NCBI RefSeq assembly: GCF_001186365.1
Contig: NZ_LDTZ01000018.1
Span: 248,001-312,000 of the forward strand
Direction of reading: 5' to 3'
DNA from: Gordonia jacobaea
Lineage (GTDB): Bacteria; Actinomycetota; Actinomycetes; Mycobacteriales; Mycobacteriaceae
DNA length: 64,000 bases
Shown here: positions 7,265 through 17,515 of the stretch, piece after piece
Layout of the letters: each line of letters begins with the position of its first letter
Position numbering within the stretch: the stretch's first letter is position 1
Made by a program: the position numbers and the translations under genes
The notes under the pieces: generated by a model
Told to the model about the DNA's origin: nothing
Database searches by the model: none
Seen by the model: the letters and a program-made list of their open reading frames with translations, nothing else

Positions 7265-8425
7265 TCAGCTACGCGCGAGGTCGGCGAGCACGCGCGCGCT
7301 CGACTCCCAGTCCATGCACTTGTCGGTGACCGACTTGCCGTACACGAGCGGCTGGGCGTCGGGCGACTGCGCACCGGCTTCGAGGAAGCTCTCCAGCATC
7401 ACGCCGCTGATCAACGGAGCGTGTCCCGCGGCACGGCGTGTCCGGATCGACGCCGCGATCTCGGCGGCGACCTGCGCCTGACGGATGTGGTCCTTGCCGG
7501 AGTTGGCGTGGCTGCAGTCGATCATGACCCGTGCGGGCAGGCCTGCCTTGTCGAGTGCGGCGACCGCGGATGCCACGGACTCGTCGTCGAAGTTGGGGCC
7601 GGTGGTCCCTCCACGCAGGATGATGTGGCAGTCCTCGTTGCCCGCCGACTCGACAAGCGCGCCGTGACCGAAGTCGTCGACACCGAAGAACACGTGTTGC
7701 GCGGCGGCGGCATTCACTCCGTCGATGGCGACCTGGACGTTGCCGTCGGTGCCGTTCTTGAATCCGATCGGCATCGACAGACCGGATGCGAGCTGGCGGT
7801 GCACCTGCGATTCGGTTGTCCGTGCTCCGATGGCACCCCACGCGACGGCGTCGGCGATGTACTGCGGGCTCGTCGGCTCGAGGAACTCACATCCGACCGG
7901 GAGGCCGAGGTCGATGATGTCGAGCAGCAGCGACCGTGCCGTACGCAGACCGCGCTCGACGTCGAAGGTGCCGTCCATGCCGGGATCGTTGATGAGTCCC
8001 TTCCAGCCGACCGTGGTGCGCGGCTTCTCGAAGTAGACGCGCATGACGATCTTCAGGCGGTCGGAGTAGTCGTCGGCAAGTGGTGCGAGGCGTCGCGCGT
8101 AGTCGAGCGCGGCGATCGGGTCGTGCACCGAGCATGGCCCGACGACCACGAGCAGACGGTCGTCCTGGCCGGCAAGGATCGCGGCGATCTCGTCGCGGTC
8201 GGCCTGGACCCGAAGCGCTCGACGGGAGGTCAGCGGCAATTCGGCGCGGATGGTGTCCGGCGACGGGATGGACCGGAAGGATCTGACGCGCCGATCGGAG
8301 GTGGAGGTCGATTCGGCCTCGTGAGCGGCCGTGGTGGCGAGATCCGGGAGGGTGGTCACTTCTGTGTTGCCTTTCGCGGGTGGTGGCCTGTCTTCTGCGA
8401 CTGGGACACCCGCTTGCTTTGTCAT
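7265..8425 (-). CDS. aroF: Type I DAHP synthase (3-deoxy-7-phosphoheptulonate synthase)
   Basis: 386 residues. The enzyme condenses phosphoenolpyruvate and erythrose 4-phosphate, the committed step of aromatic amino acid synthesis. Hallmarks of the AroF/G/H class: VVGPCSVHDP (metal-binding Cys), RVYFEKPRTTVGWKGLINDP, GARTTESQVHRQ, PIGFKNGTDGN, ILRGG, and DCSHANSGKDH near the end. The ~40-residue N-terminal extension before RSFRSIPSP is low in structure. Feedback specificity (Tyr, Phe or Trp) cannot be read from sequence here. An 80-nt spacer links it to a leader peptide rich in aromatic codons and contains an intrinsic terminator, so expression should respond to aromatic amino acid supply. 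The start ATG (8423-8425) follows GGGGCCTCC. Confidence 0.93.
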   Translation of the reverse strand: MTKQAGVPVAEDRPPPAKGNTEVTTLPDLATTAAHEAESTSTSDRRVRSFRSIPSPDTIRAELPLTSRRALRVQADRDEIAAILAGQDDRLLVVVGPCSVHDPIAALDYARRLAPLADDYSDRLKIVMRVYFEKPRTTVGWKGLINDPGMDGTFDVERGLRTARSLLLDIIDLGLPVGCEFLEPTSPQYIADAVAWGAIGARTTESQVHRQLASGLSMPIGFKNGTDGNVQVAIDGVNAAAAQHVFFGVDDFGHGALVESAGNEDCHIILRGGTTGPNFDDESVASAVAALDKAGLPARVMIDCSHANSGKDHIRQAQVAAEIAASIRTRRAAGHAPLISGVMLESFLEAGAQSPDAQPLVYGKSVTDKCMDWESSARVLADLARS

Positions 8426-8441
8426 CGGAGGCCCCTGACAT

Positions 8442-8472
8442 GAGAAAAGCAGCGACCTTTTCGGTCACTGCT
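8442..8472 (-). terminator. Intrinsic terminator in the aroF leader (attenuator)
   Basis: On the minus strand AGCAGTGACC pairs with GGTCGCTGCT (10 bp with one G-U) around a GAAAA loop and is followed by TTTTCTC. It ends 17 bases before the aroF start, so full-length termination would prevent aroF transcription. Just upstream, ACCCGGAGCC (8475-8484) is perfectly complementary to GGCTCCGGGT (8527-8536) inside the leader-peptide gene, giving an alternative 10-bp stem. Confidence 0.8.
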
Positions 8473-8505
8473 CGGGCTCCGGGTTTGTTGACGTGCGACG
8501 CAGAT

Positions 8506-8577
8506 TCAGCGCTTCATCGCAGGCTCACCCGGAGCCTCGATAAAGAATCGCCAATAGGCGCGTACGTTGCTGGTCAC
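8506..8577 (-). CDS. Leader peptide with a Tyr-Trp-Arg-Phe-Phe run controlling aroF
   Basis: 23 codons from GTG 8575-8577 to TGA 8506-8508, reading MTSNVRAYWRFFIEAPGEPA and ending MKR. Codons 8-12 (8542-8556) are Tyr-Trp-Arg-Phe-Phe: four of five are aromatic, covering all three pathway end products. Just downstream are a competing stem and an intrinsic terminator, then the DAHP synthase start. This is the architecture of ribosome-mediated attenuation; an aromatic leader (aroR) ahead of aroF has been described in Corynebacterium glutamicum (recalled). No ribosome-binding site is seen. TAACCT 7 nt upstream suggests leaderless translation. I could not identify an antiterminator that overlaps the terminator's 5' arm. 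Confidence 0.8.
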   Translation of the reverse strand: MTSNVRAYWRFFIEAPGEPAMKR

Positions 8578-8584
8578 GTTCGTG

Positions 8585-8590
8585 AGGTTA
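8585..8590 (-). promoter_or_regulatory. Candidate -10 for the aroF leader transcript
   Basis: TAACCT on the minus strand (TANNNT pattern) ends 7 nt before the leader GTG at 8577, which would then be the first transcribed codon. Confidence 0.45.
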
Positions 8591-8642
8591 GCACGGCTAC
8601 TCAGGATGGTCGAAGAGTCCCTGCTCAAGAACCCTCCCCGAC

Positions 8643-9098
8643 TCACGGATGCCCCCTGTCGATCAGTTGGCTCAACACGATGATCGACTCGCTCCGGTCG
8701 ACCGGACCCGCCTGCCGGATGCGCTCGAGTGCGTGCTCGAGATGGTGCACGTCGCGGGCCATGACACGCAGGATCGCATCGGCCTGACCGGTGATCGTCG
8801 CGGCGCTGACCACCTCGTGTATCGGCTCCCACGCGGCGGCCAGCTCCTCCGGCGAGATGTTGCCACGGCAGAAGACCTGGACGTAAGCCTCGGTGGTCCA
8901 CTGCATCGCCGTCGAATCGATCACGGTGGTGAAACCTTTGATCACGCCCTCGTCGACAAGCCGATCGACCCGCCGCTTGACCGCGGGTGCCGACAGACCT
9001 ACCTCGTCGCCGATCTGTGCGTACGTCGCCCGCGCATCGCGAGCCAGACATTCGAGCACCTTCTCGTCGAGTTCGTCGATCTGACGCAACTTTTCCAC
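8643..9098 (-). CDS. Lrp/AsnC-family transcriptional regulator
   Basis: 151 residues with an N-terminal winged helix-turn-helix (IDELDEKVLECLARDARATY, then IGDEVGLSAPAVKRRVDRL) and a C-terminal RAM domain (ATITGQADAILRVMARDVHHLEHALERI) that usually binds an amino acid effector and mediates oligomerisation. The GTG start (9096-9098) is divergent from the arginine-derivative hydrolase/ornithine aminotransferase fusion, with only 88 bp between. It is therefore the probable regulator of that gene, with arginine or ornithine as plausible effectors (inference). In M. tuberculosis an AsnC-family gene, Rv2324, likewise adjoins the Rv2323c-rocD genes (recalled). Confidence 0.88.
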   Translation of the reverse strand: MEKLRQIDELDEKVLECLARDARATYAQIGDEVGLSAPAVKRRVDRLVDEGVIKGFTTVIDSTAMQWTTEAYVQVFCRGNISPEELAAAWEPIHEVVSAATITGQADAILRVMARDVHHLEHALERIRQAGPVDRSESIIVLSQLIDRGHP

Positions 9099-9119
9099 CC
9101 TCTGCCACCCGTGAATCGA

Positions 9120-9131
9120 GATTAATTAATC
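9120..9131. promoter_or_regulatory. AT-rich palindrome in the Lrp/rocD intergenic region
   Basis: GATTAATTAATC is a perfect 12-bp palindrome in an otherwise GC-rich region, lying between the two divergent starts. AT-rich dyads are typical Lrp-family targets. The fusion gene's candidate -10 (TACCGT, 9175-9180) lies 6 nt before its ATG. Confidence 0.5.
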
Positions 9132-9186
9132 AAATGCGCAATTCTCGTCGATTGTTTGCGCTGCACGCTGACGATACCGTCGAATT

Positions 9187-11235
9187 ATGACGCTGACGAG
9201 TCCACGGTTGACTGCGCCCACCGAACGCACCCCACGCACCCGCACCTATGCGATGACCCCTCCTTCCCACTACACGGTCACCTACTCGATCAACCCGTGG
9301 ATGGACCCGTCCGTCCCCGTCGACGCAGAACTAGCCATGGCGCAATGGGAGTCGCTGCGTGACATCTACCGATCCCTCGGCCACTCCGTCGCACTCGTCG
9401 ACGCCCAACCAGGTCTGCCCGACATGGTCTATGCCGCCAACGGCGGACTCGTCGTCGACGGAAAGGCCGTGGCAGCACGGTTCCTGCACCCCGAGCGCGC
9501 GCCGGAAGGCGAGCACTACACGGCATGGTTACACACCTGCGGCGCCGACGCTGTGCATGAGACCGTCGGCGTGCAGGAGGGCGAAGGCGACTTCCTCCTC
9601 GTCGGTCGACGCATCCTGGCGGGAACCGGGTTTCGCACACACCCCGACACTCACGCCGAAGTCGCTTCGATCACGGGACTTCCGGTTGTCGGTCTCGAAC
9701 TGATCGATCCGCGCTTCTACCACCTCGACACAGCACTCGGCGTGCTCGACGACGACACAATCGCCTACTTCCCCGACGCCTTCTCACCCGCGTCGCGCGC
9801 CGTACTCGCCGACCTCTATCCCGACGCGATCATCGCCACCGAATCCGACGCCGTCGTCCTCGGTCTGAACCTCGTTTCCGACGGTCGCCACGTGGTGATG
9901 ACCGATGCCGCACCGGGATTGGAGTCACGCCTACGCGACGCAGGCTACCTACCGATCACCGTCGACCTCTCCGAACTCCTCAAAGGCGGCGGCGGCGTCA
10001 AATGCTGCACGCTAGAATTGCGGCTACCAGCGACGTCGGACGAGAACACCATGCACACGCTTGTCGAACCCCATGTGGCACACAACTATTCACCGCTGCC
10101 GGTCACTGCGGCGACCGCTGAGGGAGCGTGGATCACCGACGTCGACGGCAGGCGTTACCTCGACGCGCTCGGCGGCTACTCCGCGGTCAACTTCGGCCAC
10201 CGCAACCCCGAGATCGTCGCGGCCGCAAAGGCACAACTCGATCGCGTCACGCTCACCAGTCGCGCGTTCGGCTCCGACGCACTCGAACCGTTCTGCGCGG
10301 CGCTCGCCGAACTGTGCGGCAAGGAGATGGTGCTTCCGATGAACACCGGCGCCGAGGCCGTCGAATCTGCACTCAAGGTGGCCCGCAAGTGGGGATACGA
10401 CGTGAAAGGCGTTGCACCGGGACATGCGACGGTCATCGTGGCGGGCGGCAACTTCCACGGCCGCACGATCAGCATCGTGAGTTTCAGCGACGACGAGGAC
10501 GCGCGCGGCGGATTCGGGCCATTCACACCGGGTTTCACGCGTGTGCCGTTCGGTGACGCCGCCGCGCTTGCAGACGCCATCGACGACACCACGGTCGCCG
10601 TGCTGATCGAACCCATCCAGGGCGAGGCCGGCATCATCGTCCCGCCCGACGACTACCTGCCCGAGGTCCGTCGACTCTGCACCGAGAACAACGTGCTGAT
10701 GATTGCCGACGAAATCCAGTCGGGTCTCGGTCGGACCGGCACGACGTTCGCATGTGAGCACTGGGGCGTGGTGCCCGACGTCTACACGCTCGGCAAGGCA
10801 CTCGGCGGAGGTGTACTACCGGTGTCGGCCGTGGTTGCCGACCGCGATGTACTCGGAGTGTTCCACCCCGGACAGCACGGTTCGACGTTCGGTGGAAACC
10901 CTCTCGCGGCCGCCGTTGGGCACACCGTTGTCCGCATGCTCGCCGAGGGCACCTGGCAGGCACGCGCAGCCGAACTCGGCGAACACCTCCACGCCCGCCT
11001 GCGCGAATTCGTCGGACACGGCGTCATCGCCGTCCGCGGCAAAGGACTGTGGGCAGGCATCGACATCGACCCCGAGCTCGGCACAGGCAAAGAACTCTGC
11101 CTGCGTCTCGCCGCACGCGGCGTACTCGCCAAGGACACCCACGGTTCGACGATCCGCCTCGCACCACCGATCGTCGTCACGCACGACGAGATCGACTGGC
11201 TCGTCGAGCGATTCGCGGAGGCGCTGAGCAGCTGA
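9187..11235 (+). CDS. rocD: Fusion of dimethylargininase/arginine-deiminase-like hydrolase and ornithine aminotransferase
   Basis: A single uninterrupted 682-residue frame. Residues ~24-280 are a guanidino-group-modifying enzyme domain of the DDAH type: NPWMD substrate region, [10 protein letters not shown], His179 in FYHLDTAL and the nucleophile region [12 protein letters not shown] (Cys273/274). Residues ~290-682 are a complete class-III aminotransferase: [17 protein letters not shown] (Asp508) and the PLP lysine K537 in TLGKALGGG, closest to ornithine-oxoacid aminotransferase. A ~10-residue linker (LPATSDENT) joins them. Together they could turn an arginine derivative toward ornithine/citrulline and then glutamate semialdehyde. 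In M. tuberculosis these are separate genes (Rv2323c, rocD1/rocD2; recalled). The start is supported by TACCGT 6 nt upstream (leaderless). An internal ATG at 10051 could restart the second domain. Confidence 0.9.
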   Translation: MTLTSPRLTAPTERTPRTRTYAMTPPSHYTVTYSINPWMDPSVPVDAELAMAQWESLRDIYRSLGHSVALVDAQPGLPDMVYAANGGLVVDGKAVAARFLHPERAPEGEHYTAWLHTCGADAVHETVGVQEGEGDFLLVGRRILAGTGFRTHPDTHAEVASITGLPVVGLELIDPRFYHLDTALGVLDDDTIAYFPDAFSPASRAVLADLYPDAIIATESDAVVLGLNLVSDGRHVVMTDAAPGLESRLRDAGYLPITVDLSELLKGGGGVKCCTLELRLPATSDENTMHTLVEPHVAHNYSPLPVTAATAEGAWITDVDGRRYLDALGGYSAVNFGHRNPEIVAAAKAQLDRVTLTSRAFGSDALEPFCAALAELCGKEMVLPMNTGAEAVESALKVARKWGYDVKGVAPGHATVIVAGGNFHGRTISIVSFSDDEDARGGFGPFTPGFTRVPFGDAAALADAIDDTTVAVLIEPIQGEAGIIVPPDDYLPEVRRLCTENNVLMIADEIQSGLGRTGTTFACEHWGVVPDVYTLGKALGGGVLPVSAVVADRDVLGVFHPGQHGSTFGGNPLAAAVGHTVVRMLAEGTWQARAAELGEHLHARLREFVGHGVIAVRGKGLWAGIDIDPELGTGKELCLRLAARGVLAKDTHGSTIRLAPPIVVTHDEIDWLVERFAEALSS

Positions 11236-11318
11236 GCACTGCGTGTCACGCACCGATCGCAGCGACATGCACACAGAATTACTGCGGCCACTTCGCGGAC
11301 GCCACTAGCATCGGAAAC

Positions 11319-11948
11319 ATGACCGACCCTCGGCACGACGCCACCCACCACGTGCTCCTCATCCGCCACGGACAGACCGAATGGTCGCTGACAGACCGGC
11401 ACACCGGCCGCACCGACATCGATCTGACCCCGAAGGGCGAGGAGGACGCGCGAGCGCTGAAAGGGATCGAGAACCGCTCGGGACTCACCGATCCGTGGGT
11501 CATGGCGTCGCCCCGGAAGCGCGCCCAGCGCACCGCACAGCTCGCCGGACTGCACGTCGACGAGACCAGCGAGCTGTTCGCCGAGTGGGACTACGGCGAC
11601 TACGAGGGCCTGACCCGCGCTCAGATCCACGAGCGCTACGACCCCGACTGGACGATCTGGACCGGCGGCGGCCGCAACGGCGAGTCCGTCTCCGACATGA
11701 CAACGCGTGTCGACGCCGCCGTCGACCACGTCGAGGAGCGTTTCGAGAAGTCCGACGTCATCGTGGTCTCGCACGGACACTTCTCGCGGTCGTTCATCTG
11801 CCGATTTCTCGGATGGCCGATCAGCCAGGGCGCCAACATCGACCTGCGCCCGGCGGGCAGCGCTCTGTTGAGCGATCACGCGGGTGATCGACGGCTCGTC
11901 GAGTTGCGCGGCCCCGAAGGCGCTCGCCCGCGCACCGGCTCCCTGTGA
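11319..11948 (+). CDS. Histidine phosphatase family protein (Rv3214/Gpm2-like acid phosphatase)
   Basis: 209 residues of the phosphoglycerate-mutase-like histidine phosphatase superfamily. The phosphohistidine motif LIRHGQTEWS is near residue 14; the second histidine is in VVSHGHFSRSF; RxxxT and the acid/base region are in SPRKRAQRT and AEWDYGDYEG. The pattern RHGxTEWS...RHTGRTDI...EWDYGDYEGLT matches the mycobacterial protein Rv3214, which behaves as an acid phosphatase rather than a mutase (recalled). The substrate is unknown. The ATG at 11319 follows a weak GGAAAC and lies 83 nt after the upstream stop. Its stop overlaps the next GTG start by 4 nt, so it is co-transcribed with the patatin gene. 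Confidence 0.88.
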   Translation: MTDPRHDATHHVLLIRHGQTEWSLTDRHTGRTDIDLTPKGEEDARALKGIENRSGLTDPWVMASPRKRAQRTAQLAGLHVDETSELFAEWDYGDYEGLTRAQIHERYDPDWTIWTGGGRNGESVSDMTTRVDAAVDHVEERFEKSDVIVVSHGHFSRSFICRFLGWPISQGANIDLRPAGSALLSDHAGDRRLVELRGPEGARPRTGSL

Positions 11949-12760
11949 CCCCATCGACGGCGCTGGTACTCGGTGGTGGTGGCCTGCTCGGCATCGGTTG
12001 GATGACAGGTGTTCTAACCGCGCTCGAGGAATGCGGCGCTCTGGTCGCGGCCGACGCCGACGTCGTCATCGGGACGTCCGCGGGTTCGGCGACTGGGGCT
12101 GCCGTGCTCCAATCCGGCTCGGCATCCACTCTTTTCGAGTCCATGACGCGTAAGTCGCGCCGCAACGCGGAGCTGACGCCGACGGGCGATCTCGCCGCAC
12201 CGATGCAGGCCTTCGCGTCTATCGCCGCATCAACCGCGCCCGATCCCGAACGCGCGCAACGTTTTGTCGCGTTGTCGGATGCGCTGTCGACGGCCGATCC
12301 GCACGCACGCCGTGACGCCGTCGAGTCGAGATTGTCCGGAAGGACGTGGCCAATCGCCTTGCGGGTCACGGCACTACGATCCGACGGCAGACTCGTGGTC
12401 TTCGGGTCGGACTCGGGCGTCGGTCTCGTCGATGCGGTGACCCCGAGCTGCGCGGTACCCGGTATCTGGCCGACGGTCACCATCGACGGGGCGACCTACG
12501 TCGACGGTGGCTCGCTGAGTCCCACCAACGCACACCTCGCCGAGGACGCCGAGCGCGTCGTCGTTCTCGCGCCGATGGTCGACGATCCGGCGACGGCTCG
12601 GCCCGATATCGCAGCGGTTCTGGACAGGGCGACAGTCATTTCGCCGTCGCCCACCACGCTGAGCCGCTCCGGCGACAACCCCTTCGATCCCGACATCCGC
12701 GGCCTGGCAGCGGTTCTCGGCTACGACGACGGGCTCGAGGCACTCTCACTGCTGCGCTGA
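11945..12760 (+). CDS. Patatin-like phospholipase
   Basis: 271 residues. It has the patatin signatures: oxyanion-hole loop GGGGLLGIGW at residue ~10, nucleophile elbow GTSAGS (Ser ~45) and the catalytic Asp in VDGGSLSPTNAHL. Patatins are Ser-Asp-dyad lipid acyl hydrolases acting on phospholipids or other acyl esters. No signal peptide or membrane segment is seen, so it should be cytosolic. It starts at GTG 11945, overlapping the phosphatase stop by 4 nt. The downstream gene is convergent, with a 41-bp gap and no obvious terminator hairpin. The physiological substrate cannot be inferred. Confidence 0.9.
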   Translation: MTPSTALVLGGGGLLGIGWMTGVLTALEECGALVAADADVVIGTSAGSATGAAVLQSGSASTLFESMTRKSRRNAELTPTGDLAAPMQAFASIAASTAPDPERAQRFVALSDALSTADPHARRDAVESRLSGRTWPIALRVTALRSDGRLVVFGSDSGVGLVDAVTPSCAVPGIWPTVTIDGATYVDGGSLSPTNAHLAEDAERVVVLAPMVDDPATARPDIAAVLDRATVISPSPTTLSRSGDNPFDPDIRGLAAVLGYDDGLEALSLLR

Positions 12761-12801
12761 ATGTGCCCGTTCGCTCGGACAGTCGCCGCGCACACGCGTC
12801 G

Positions 12802-14814
<2,013 letters not shown>

Positions 14815-14885
14815 ATCCGATCCGCTCCGTCGCGAGAGTCGTTGGGGTCCCTGCTACCGGCCGAACTACCCGGTCGACTACAAGG

Positions 14886-15248
14886 TCAGGTGCCGCCGGA
14901 GTCCCGTCGCACCGCGGGGTCGGCGGTGGTGTCGGCGCTGACCGAGACCCCGTTTCCGGTTCCCGTCGCCGTGGCGCGACCTTCTGCCTGTGCGGCTCGC
15001 TCGGAGTCGCTATCCGCAACACCAGCACCGGCCGCGTCGGTGCCCTCGTCGAAGGCCTGGTCGGCTTCGGGATGGTTGGCGTCGAACGACTTCGGCAGCT
15101 TGCGGAGTTGCTTGTTCATCGAGCGGATCAGCAAGGCGGTGCCAATGAGCAGGACCACGATCACCAGCAGACCGATCGGCGAGGCCTTGCCGAACTCGGG
15201 TCCCTGAGGTTGCTGTGCGGCCAACACCGCGATTGTCGAGAACGTCAT
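14886..15248 (-). CDS. Small single-span membrane protein downstream of mca (Rv1083-like)
   Basis: 120 residues. One hydrophobic helix ([17 protein letters not shown], residues ~25-42) follows a short N-terminus and is followed by a basic stretch ([14 protein letters not shown]) and a long acidic, Ala/Asp/Thr-rich tail. That arrangement suggests an inner-membrane anchor with a cytoplasmic tail. Its ATG (15246-15248) overlaps the mca stop by 4 nt, so it is translated with Mca. M. tuberculosis has an equivalent small gene, Rv1083, in this position (recalled). No function is known. A role positioning Mca or DUF255 at the membrane is conceivable but unsupported. Confidence 0.82.
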   Translation of the reverse strand: MTFSTIAVLAAQQPQGPEFGKASPIGLLVIVVLLIGTALLIRSMNKQLRKLPKSFDANHPEADQAFDEGTDAAGAGVADSDSERAAQAEGRATATGTGNGVSVSADTTADPAVRRDSGGT

Positions 15249-16168
15249 GACGTCGCCTGCTCCCCAACCCCGACGGCTTCGTCGTCGAGCGATACACCTG
15301 TGAACAGGTCTGTTTCCGGAATCGCGGTGGTCACCCGCGTCTGTGCCAACTCGTACTCCTCGGTGGGCCAGAGTCGCTGCTGCCACTCGAGCGGGACCGC
15401 GAAGAACATGCCGTTGGGATCGATCTGTGTCGCGTGCGCACGCAGTGCGTCGTCGCGCTGCGGGAAATACTCCGCGCATTCGACCTGGGTGGTCACGCGT
15501 CCCATGAGATCGCCGCGACTGGGGTCCCACTTGGAGAGCCACTCGGCAAATGGACTCTCCTGACCGCTCTTCTCGAACTCCTCGGAGAACAGCACCATGC
15601 GGTCCCGGATGAATCCGTGCGTGTAATACAGCTTCGACACCGTCCACGGCTCGCCCGCGGCGGGAAATGCCGCCGGGTCGCCCGCGGCCTCGAACGCCGC
15701 CACCGACACCTTGTGGCACATGATGTGGTCGGGATGGGGATATCCACCGTGCTCGTCGTAGGTGATCATCACGTGCGGGCGGAACTCGCGGACCAGCTCA
15801 ACCAGCTTCTCCGTCGGCACCTCGACCGGCAACGTCGCAAATGAGCCCTCCGGCAGCGGAGGCAACGGGTCGCCTTCCGGCAGGCCTGAGTCGACATAGC
15901 CGAGCCACGTCTGCTCGACGCCGAGCGCAGCGGCAGCCTTCGCCATCTCCTCTTTGCGGACCTCGGTCATCCGCTCCTTGATCCCGGGACGATCCATCGC
16001 CGGGTTCAAGATGTCGCCGCGTTCGCCACCGGTGAGGGTCACGATGAGGACCTCGTTGCCCTCCGCGGCGTATTTGGCCGATGTGGCCGCGCCCTTGCTC
16101 GACTCGTCGTCGGGATGGGCATGCACTGCCATCAGACGGTAGCCGCCCTGCGTGCGCGATTCGGTCAC
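15245..16168 (-). CDS. mca: Mycothiol S-conjugate amidase
   Basis: 307 residues of the LmbE/MshB zinc deacetylase family. Metal-binding motifs are HAHPDDE near the N-terminus and GYPHPDH in the middle; [18 protein letters not shown] and YYTHGF are family blocks. Mca cleaves mycothiol-toxin adducts to a mercapturate for export and GlcN-Ins for recycling, a detoxification route restricted to mycothiol-producing actinobacteria. The GTG at 16166-16168 ([21 protein letters not shown]) is chosen because GCGAGGAA precedes it; an ATG 33 bases upstream lacks such a site. It is divergent from the DUF4307 gene with 48 bp between. It heads the mca / small membrane protein / DUF255 transcript. Confidence 0.94.
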   Translation of the reverse strand: MTESRTQGGYRLMAVHAHPDDESSKGAATSAKYAAEGNEVLIVTLTGGERGDILNPAMDRPGIKERMTEVRKEEMAKAAAALGVEQTWLGYVDSGLPEGDPLPPLPEGSFATLPVEVPTEKLVELVREFRPHVMITYDEHGGYPHPDHIMCHKVSVAAFEAAGDPAAFPAAGEPWTVSKLYYTHGFIRDRMVLFSEEFEKSGQESPFAEWLSKWDPSRGDLMGRVTTQVECAEYFPQRDDALRAHATQIDPNGMFFAVPLEWQQRLWPTEEYELAQTRVTTAIPETDLFTGVSLDDEAVGVGEQATS

Positions 16169-16216
16169 GGTTCCTCGCCTTCGGATACGTACTCCTCTCA
16201 TGGTAGGTATTGACCC

Positions 16217-16690
16217 GTGAACAGTTCAGACGGGGGCACGCCGCAGGAACCCGACCTGCACAAACAACCGCATAGCGGACCGCGTGCCACCTATCCCGTC
16301 GCACAGTCGGCCCGGAGTCGGCGCCTGTGGTTCATCGCATCGGCAGTCACGGTTGTGGTCCTCGGTGTGATCCTGGCCGCAATCGGCTACAACAAGTTCG
16401 CCGATCCCGATGTCAGCGGACAGGCGACCGGCTACGAGATCCTCGACGACTCATCGGTCGCCGTGCTGTACACGGTGACCCGCAAGGACCCGACCCAGCC
16501 GGTGGCATGCGTTGTCCGCGCCAGGGTCAAGGACGGCTCGGAGGCGGGGCGTCGTGAGGTTCTCGTACCGCCGGGCACCCAGCAGCAGGGACTGCGCACC
16601 GTCATCAAGACGTCCGGGCCGCCGGTCATCGGTGAGGTCTTCGGCTGCAGCACCGACGTCCCCGCTTACCTGACCTCCTCCGCGTCGTGA
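16217..16690 (+). CDS. DUF4307 membrane protein (Rv1081c-like)
   Basis: 157 residues. A ~40-residue polar N-terminus is followed by one transmembrane helix ([22 protein letters not shown]) and an extracytoplasmic domain of ~95 residues with the DUF4307 pattern [22 protein letters not shown] and a CxxxA...GxC cysteine pair (VACVVRA, VFGCST). Conserved in mycolic-acid actinobacteria between mca and greA; function unknown. It starts at GTG 16217 and its TGA overlaps the GTG of the following transporter pseudogene by 4 nt, so both were one transcription unit. Confidence 0.82.
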   Translation: MNSSDGGTPQEPDLHKQPHSGPRATYPVAQSARSRRLWFIASAVTVVVLGVILAAIGYNKFADPDVSGQATGYEILDDSSVAVLYTVTRKDPTQPVACVVRARVKDGSEAGRREVLVPPGTQQQGLRTVIKTSGPPVIGEVFGCSTDVPAYLTSSAS

Positions 16691-17282
16691 CAGAAGAGCG
16701 TCCCGTGCCGACGTCGGCCACTCCAGACGGTGACCGCGGCGTACGCGACGCGCCGGGTAAACACGACAAAAGGGGAAGACCGGACAAGGCGGTCTTCGCC
16801 CACCTGAGCAGCCCGTACTTCCCCGCGTTGGTGGCGCTGTTCATCGGTGTCATGCTCATCAGCAACATCACCGGCACCAAGGGTGTCGTGTTGTTCGACA
16901 GTTGGCTCCACCTCGACGTCGGCCCAATCCACATGAACGGCCTGGTCACCGACGGCGCGACCTCGCAGGCGAGTTCCTCAACTCGTTCGTGCTCGTCAAG
17001 ATGAAGCAACGCGCGGGCGAAAAGCGACTGTGGGCACGGCTACTCGGCTCAACCGTCGTCGGAGAATTCGCCGACACACTCGTGTTCTGTTCGATTGCCG
17101 CATCCGCCCTGGGAATTTCGACGTGGGGCGACTTCATCAATTACACCGCCGTCGGATTCATTTGGAAAACGCTCGTCGAAATCCTCGTCATGCCGATCAC
17201 CTACGGCGTCGTCGCATGGCTGAAACGATCTGAACCCAGCTACCAGCAGGCCCTCGCCGAGGTCAACACGACCGACGTGTGA
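16687..17282 (+). pseudogene. VUT/YhhQ-type queuosine-precursor transporter with internal deletion and frameshift
   Basis: Two pieces of one family member lie in different frames. The first (GTG 16687 to stop near 17004) gives the N-terminus and first helix (YFPALVALFIGVMLISNITG) up to HMNGLVTDGA. The second, in another frame, resumes at LAGEFLNSFVLVKMKQR and continues through VGEFADTLVFCSIA, VGFIWKTLVEILVMP to the stop at 17282. In intact relatives ~70-80 residues with FPLTY-like helices connect these points. Here the junction falls at about 16960-16970, inside GACGGCGCGACCTCGCAGGC. A single deletion whose length is not a multiple of three explains both the missing helices and the frame change. 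A sequencing or assembly error is the alternative. The transporter should be non-functional. Confidence 0.8.
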
Positions 17283-17515
17283 TGTGCCACATCCGTCTGG
17301 ATTTGGTATCCTGACTGAATACACGGCTCCGAGAGGGGTCGTGTTGCTGCATTTAGAGCAGGCCCACACGTGCTACCGCGTGTGACATAACCAAGCACGT
17401 GCGCGCATGAAGCATGTGGGCAAACCAAGCATTTACAGCAGTCCATGTGTCCCGATTCGGGACAGTGCCCCGGTTCAGACATTGCCGGGGAGCGGACAAC
17501 ACAAAGGAGTGACCG
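17283..17515 (+). promoter_or_regulatory. Structured upstream region of greA
   Basis: 233 bases without a gene. GGTATCCTGAC near 17304 contains TATCCT, a TANNNT-like -10. Two dyads follow: GCCCACACGTGCT (from 17369) is largely complementary to AAGCATGTGGGC (from 17409), and CCCCGG (17469-17474) pairs with CCGGGG near 17485. The ribosome-binding site AAAGGAG precedes the greA ATG. A structured 5' leader is possible; no known riboswitch class was recognised. Confidence 0.4.

Noticed and set aside
9187..11235. Frameshift or missed stop joining two genes artificially
   Set aside because: There is no internal stop and the junction keeps one frame with a short linker, so it reads as a true fusion.
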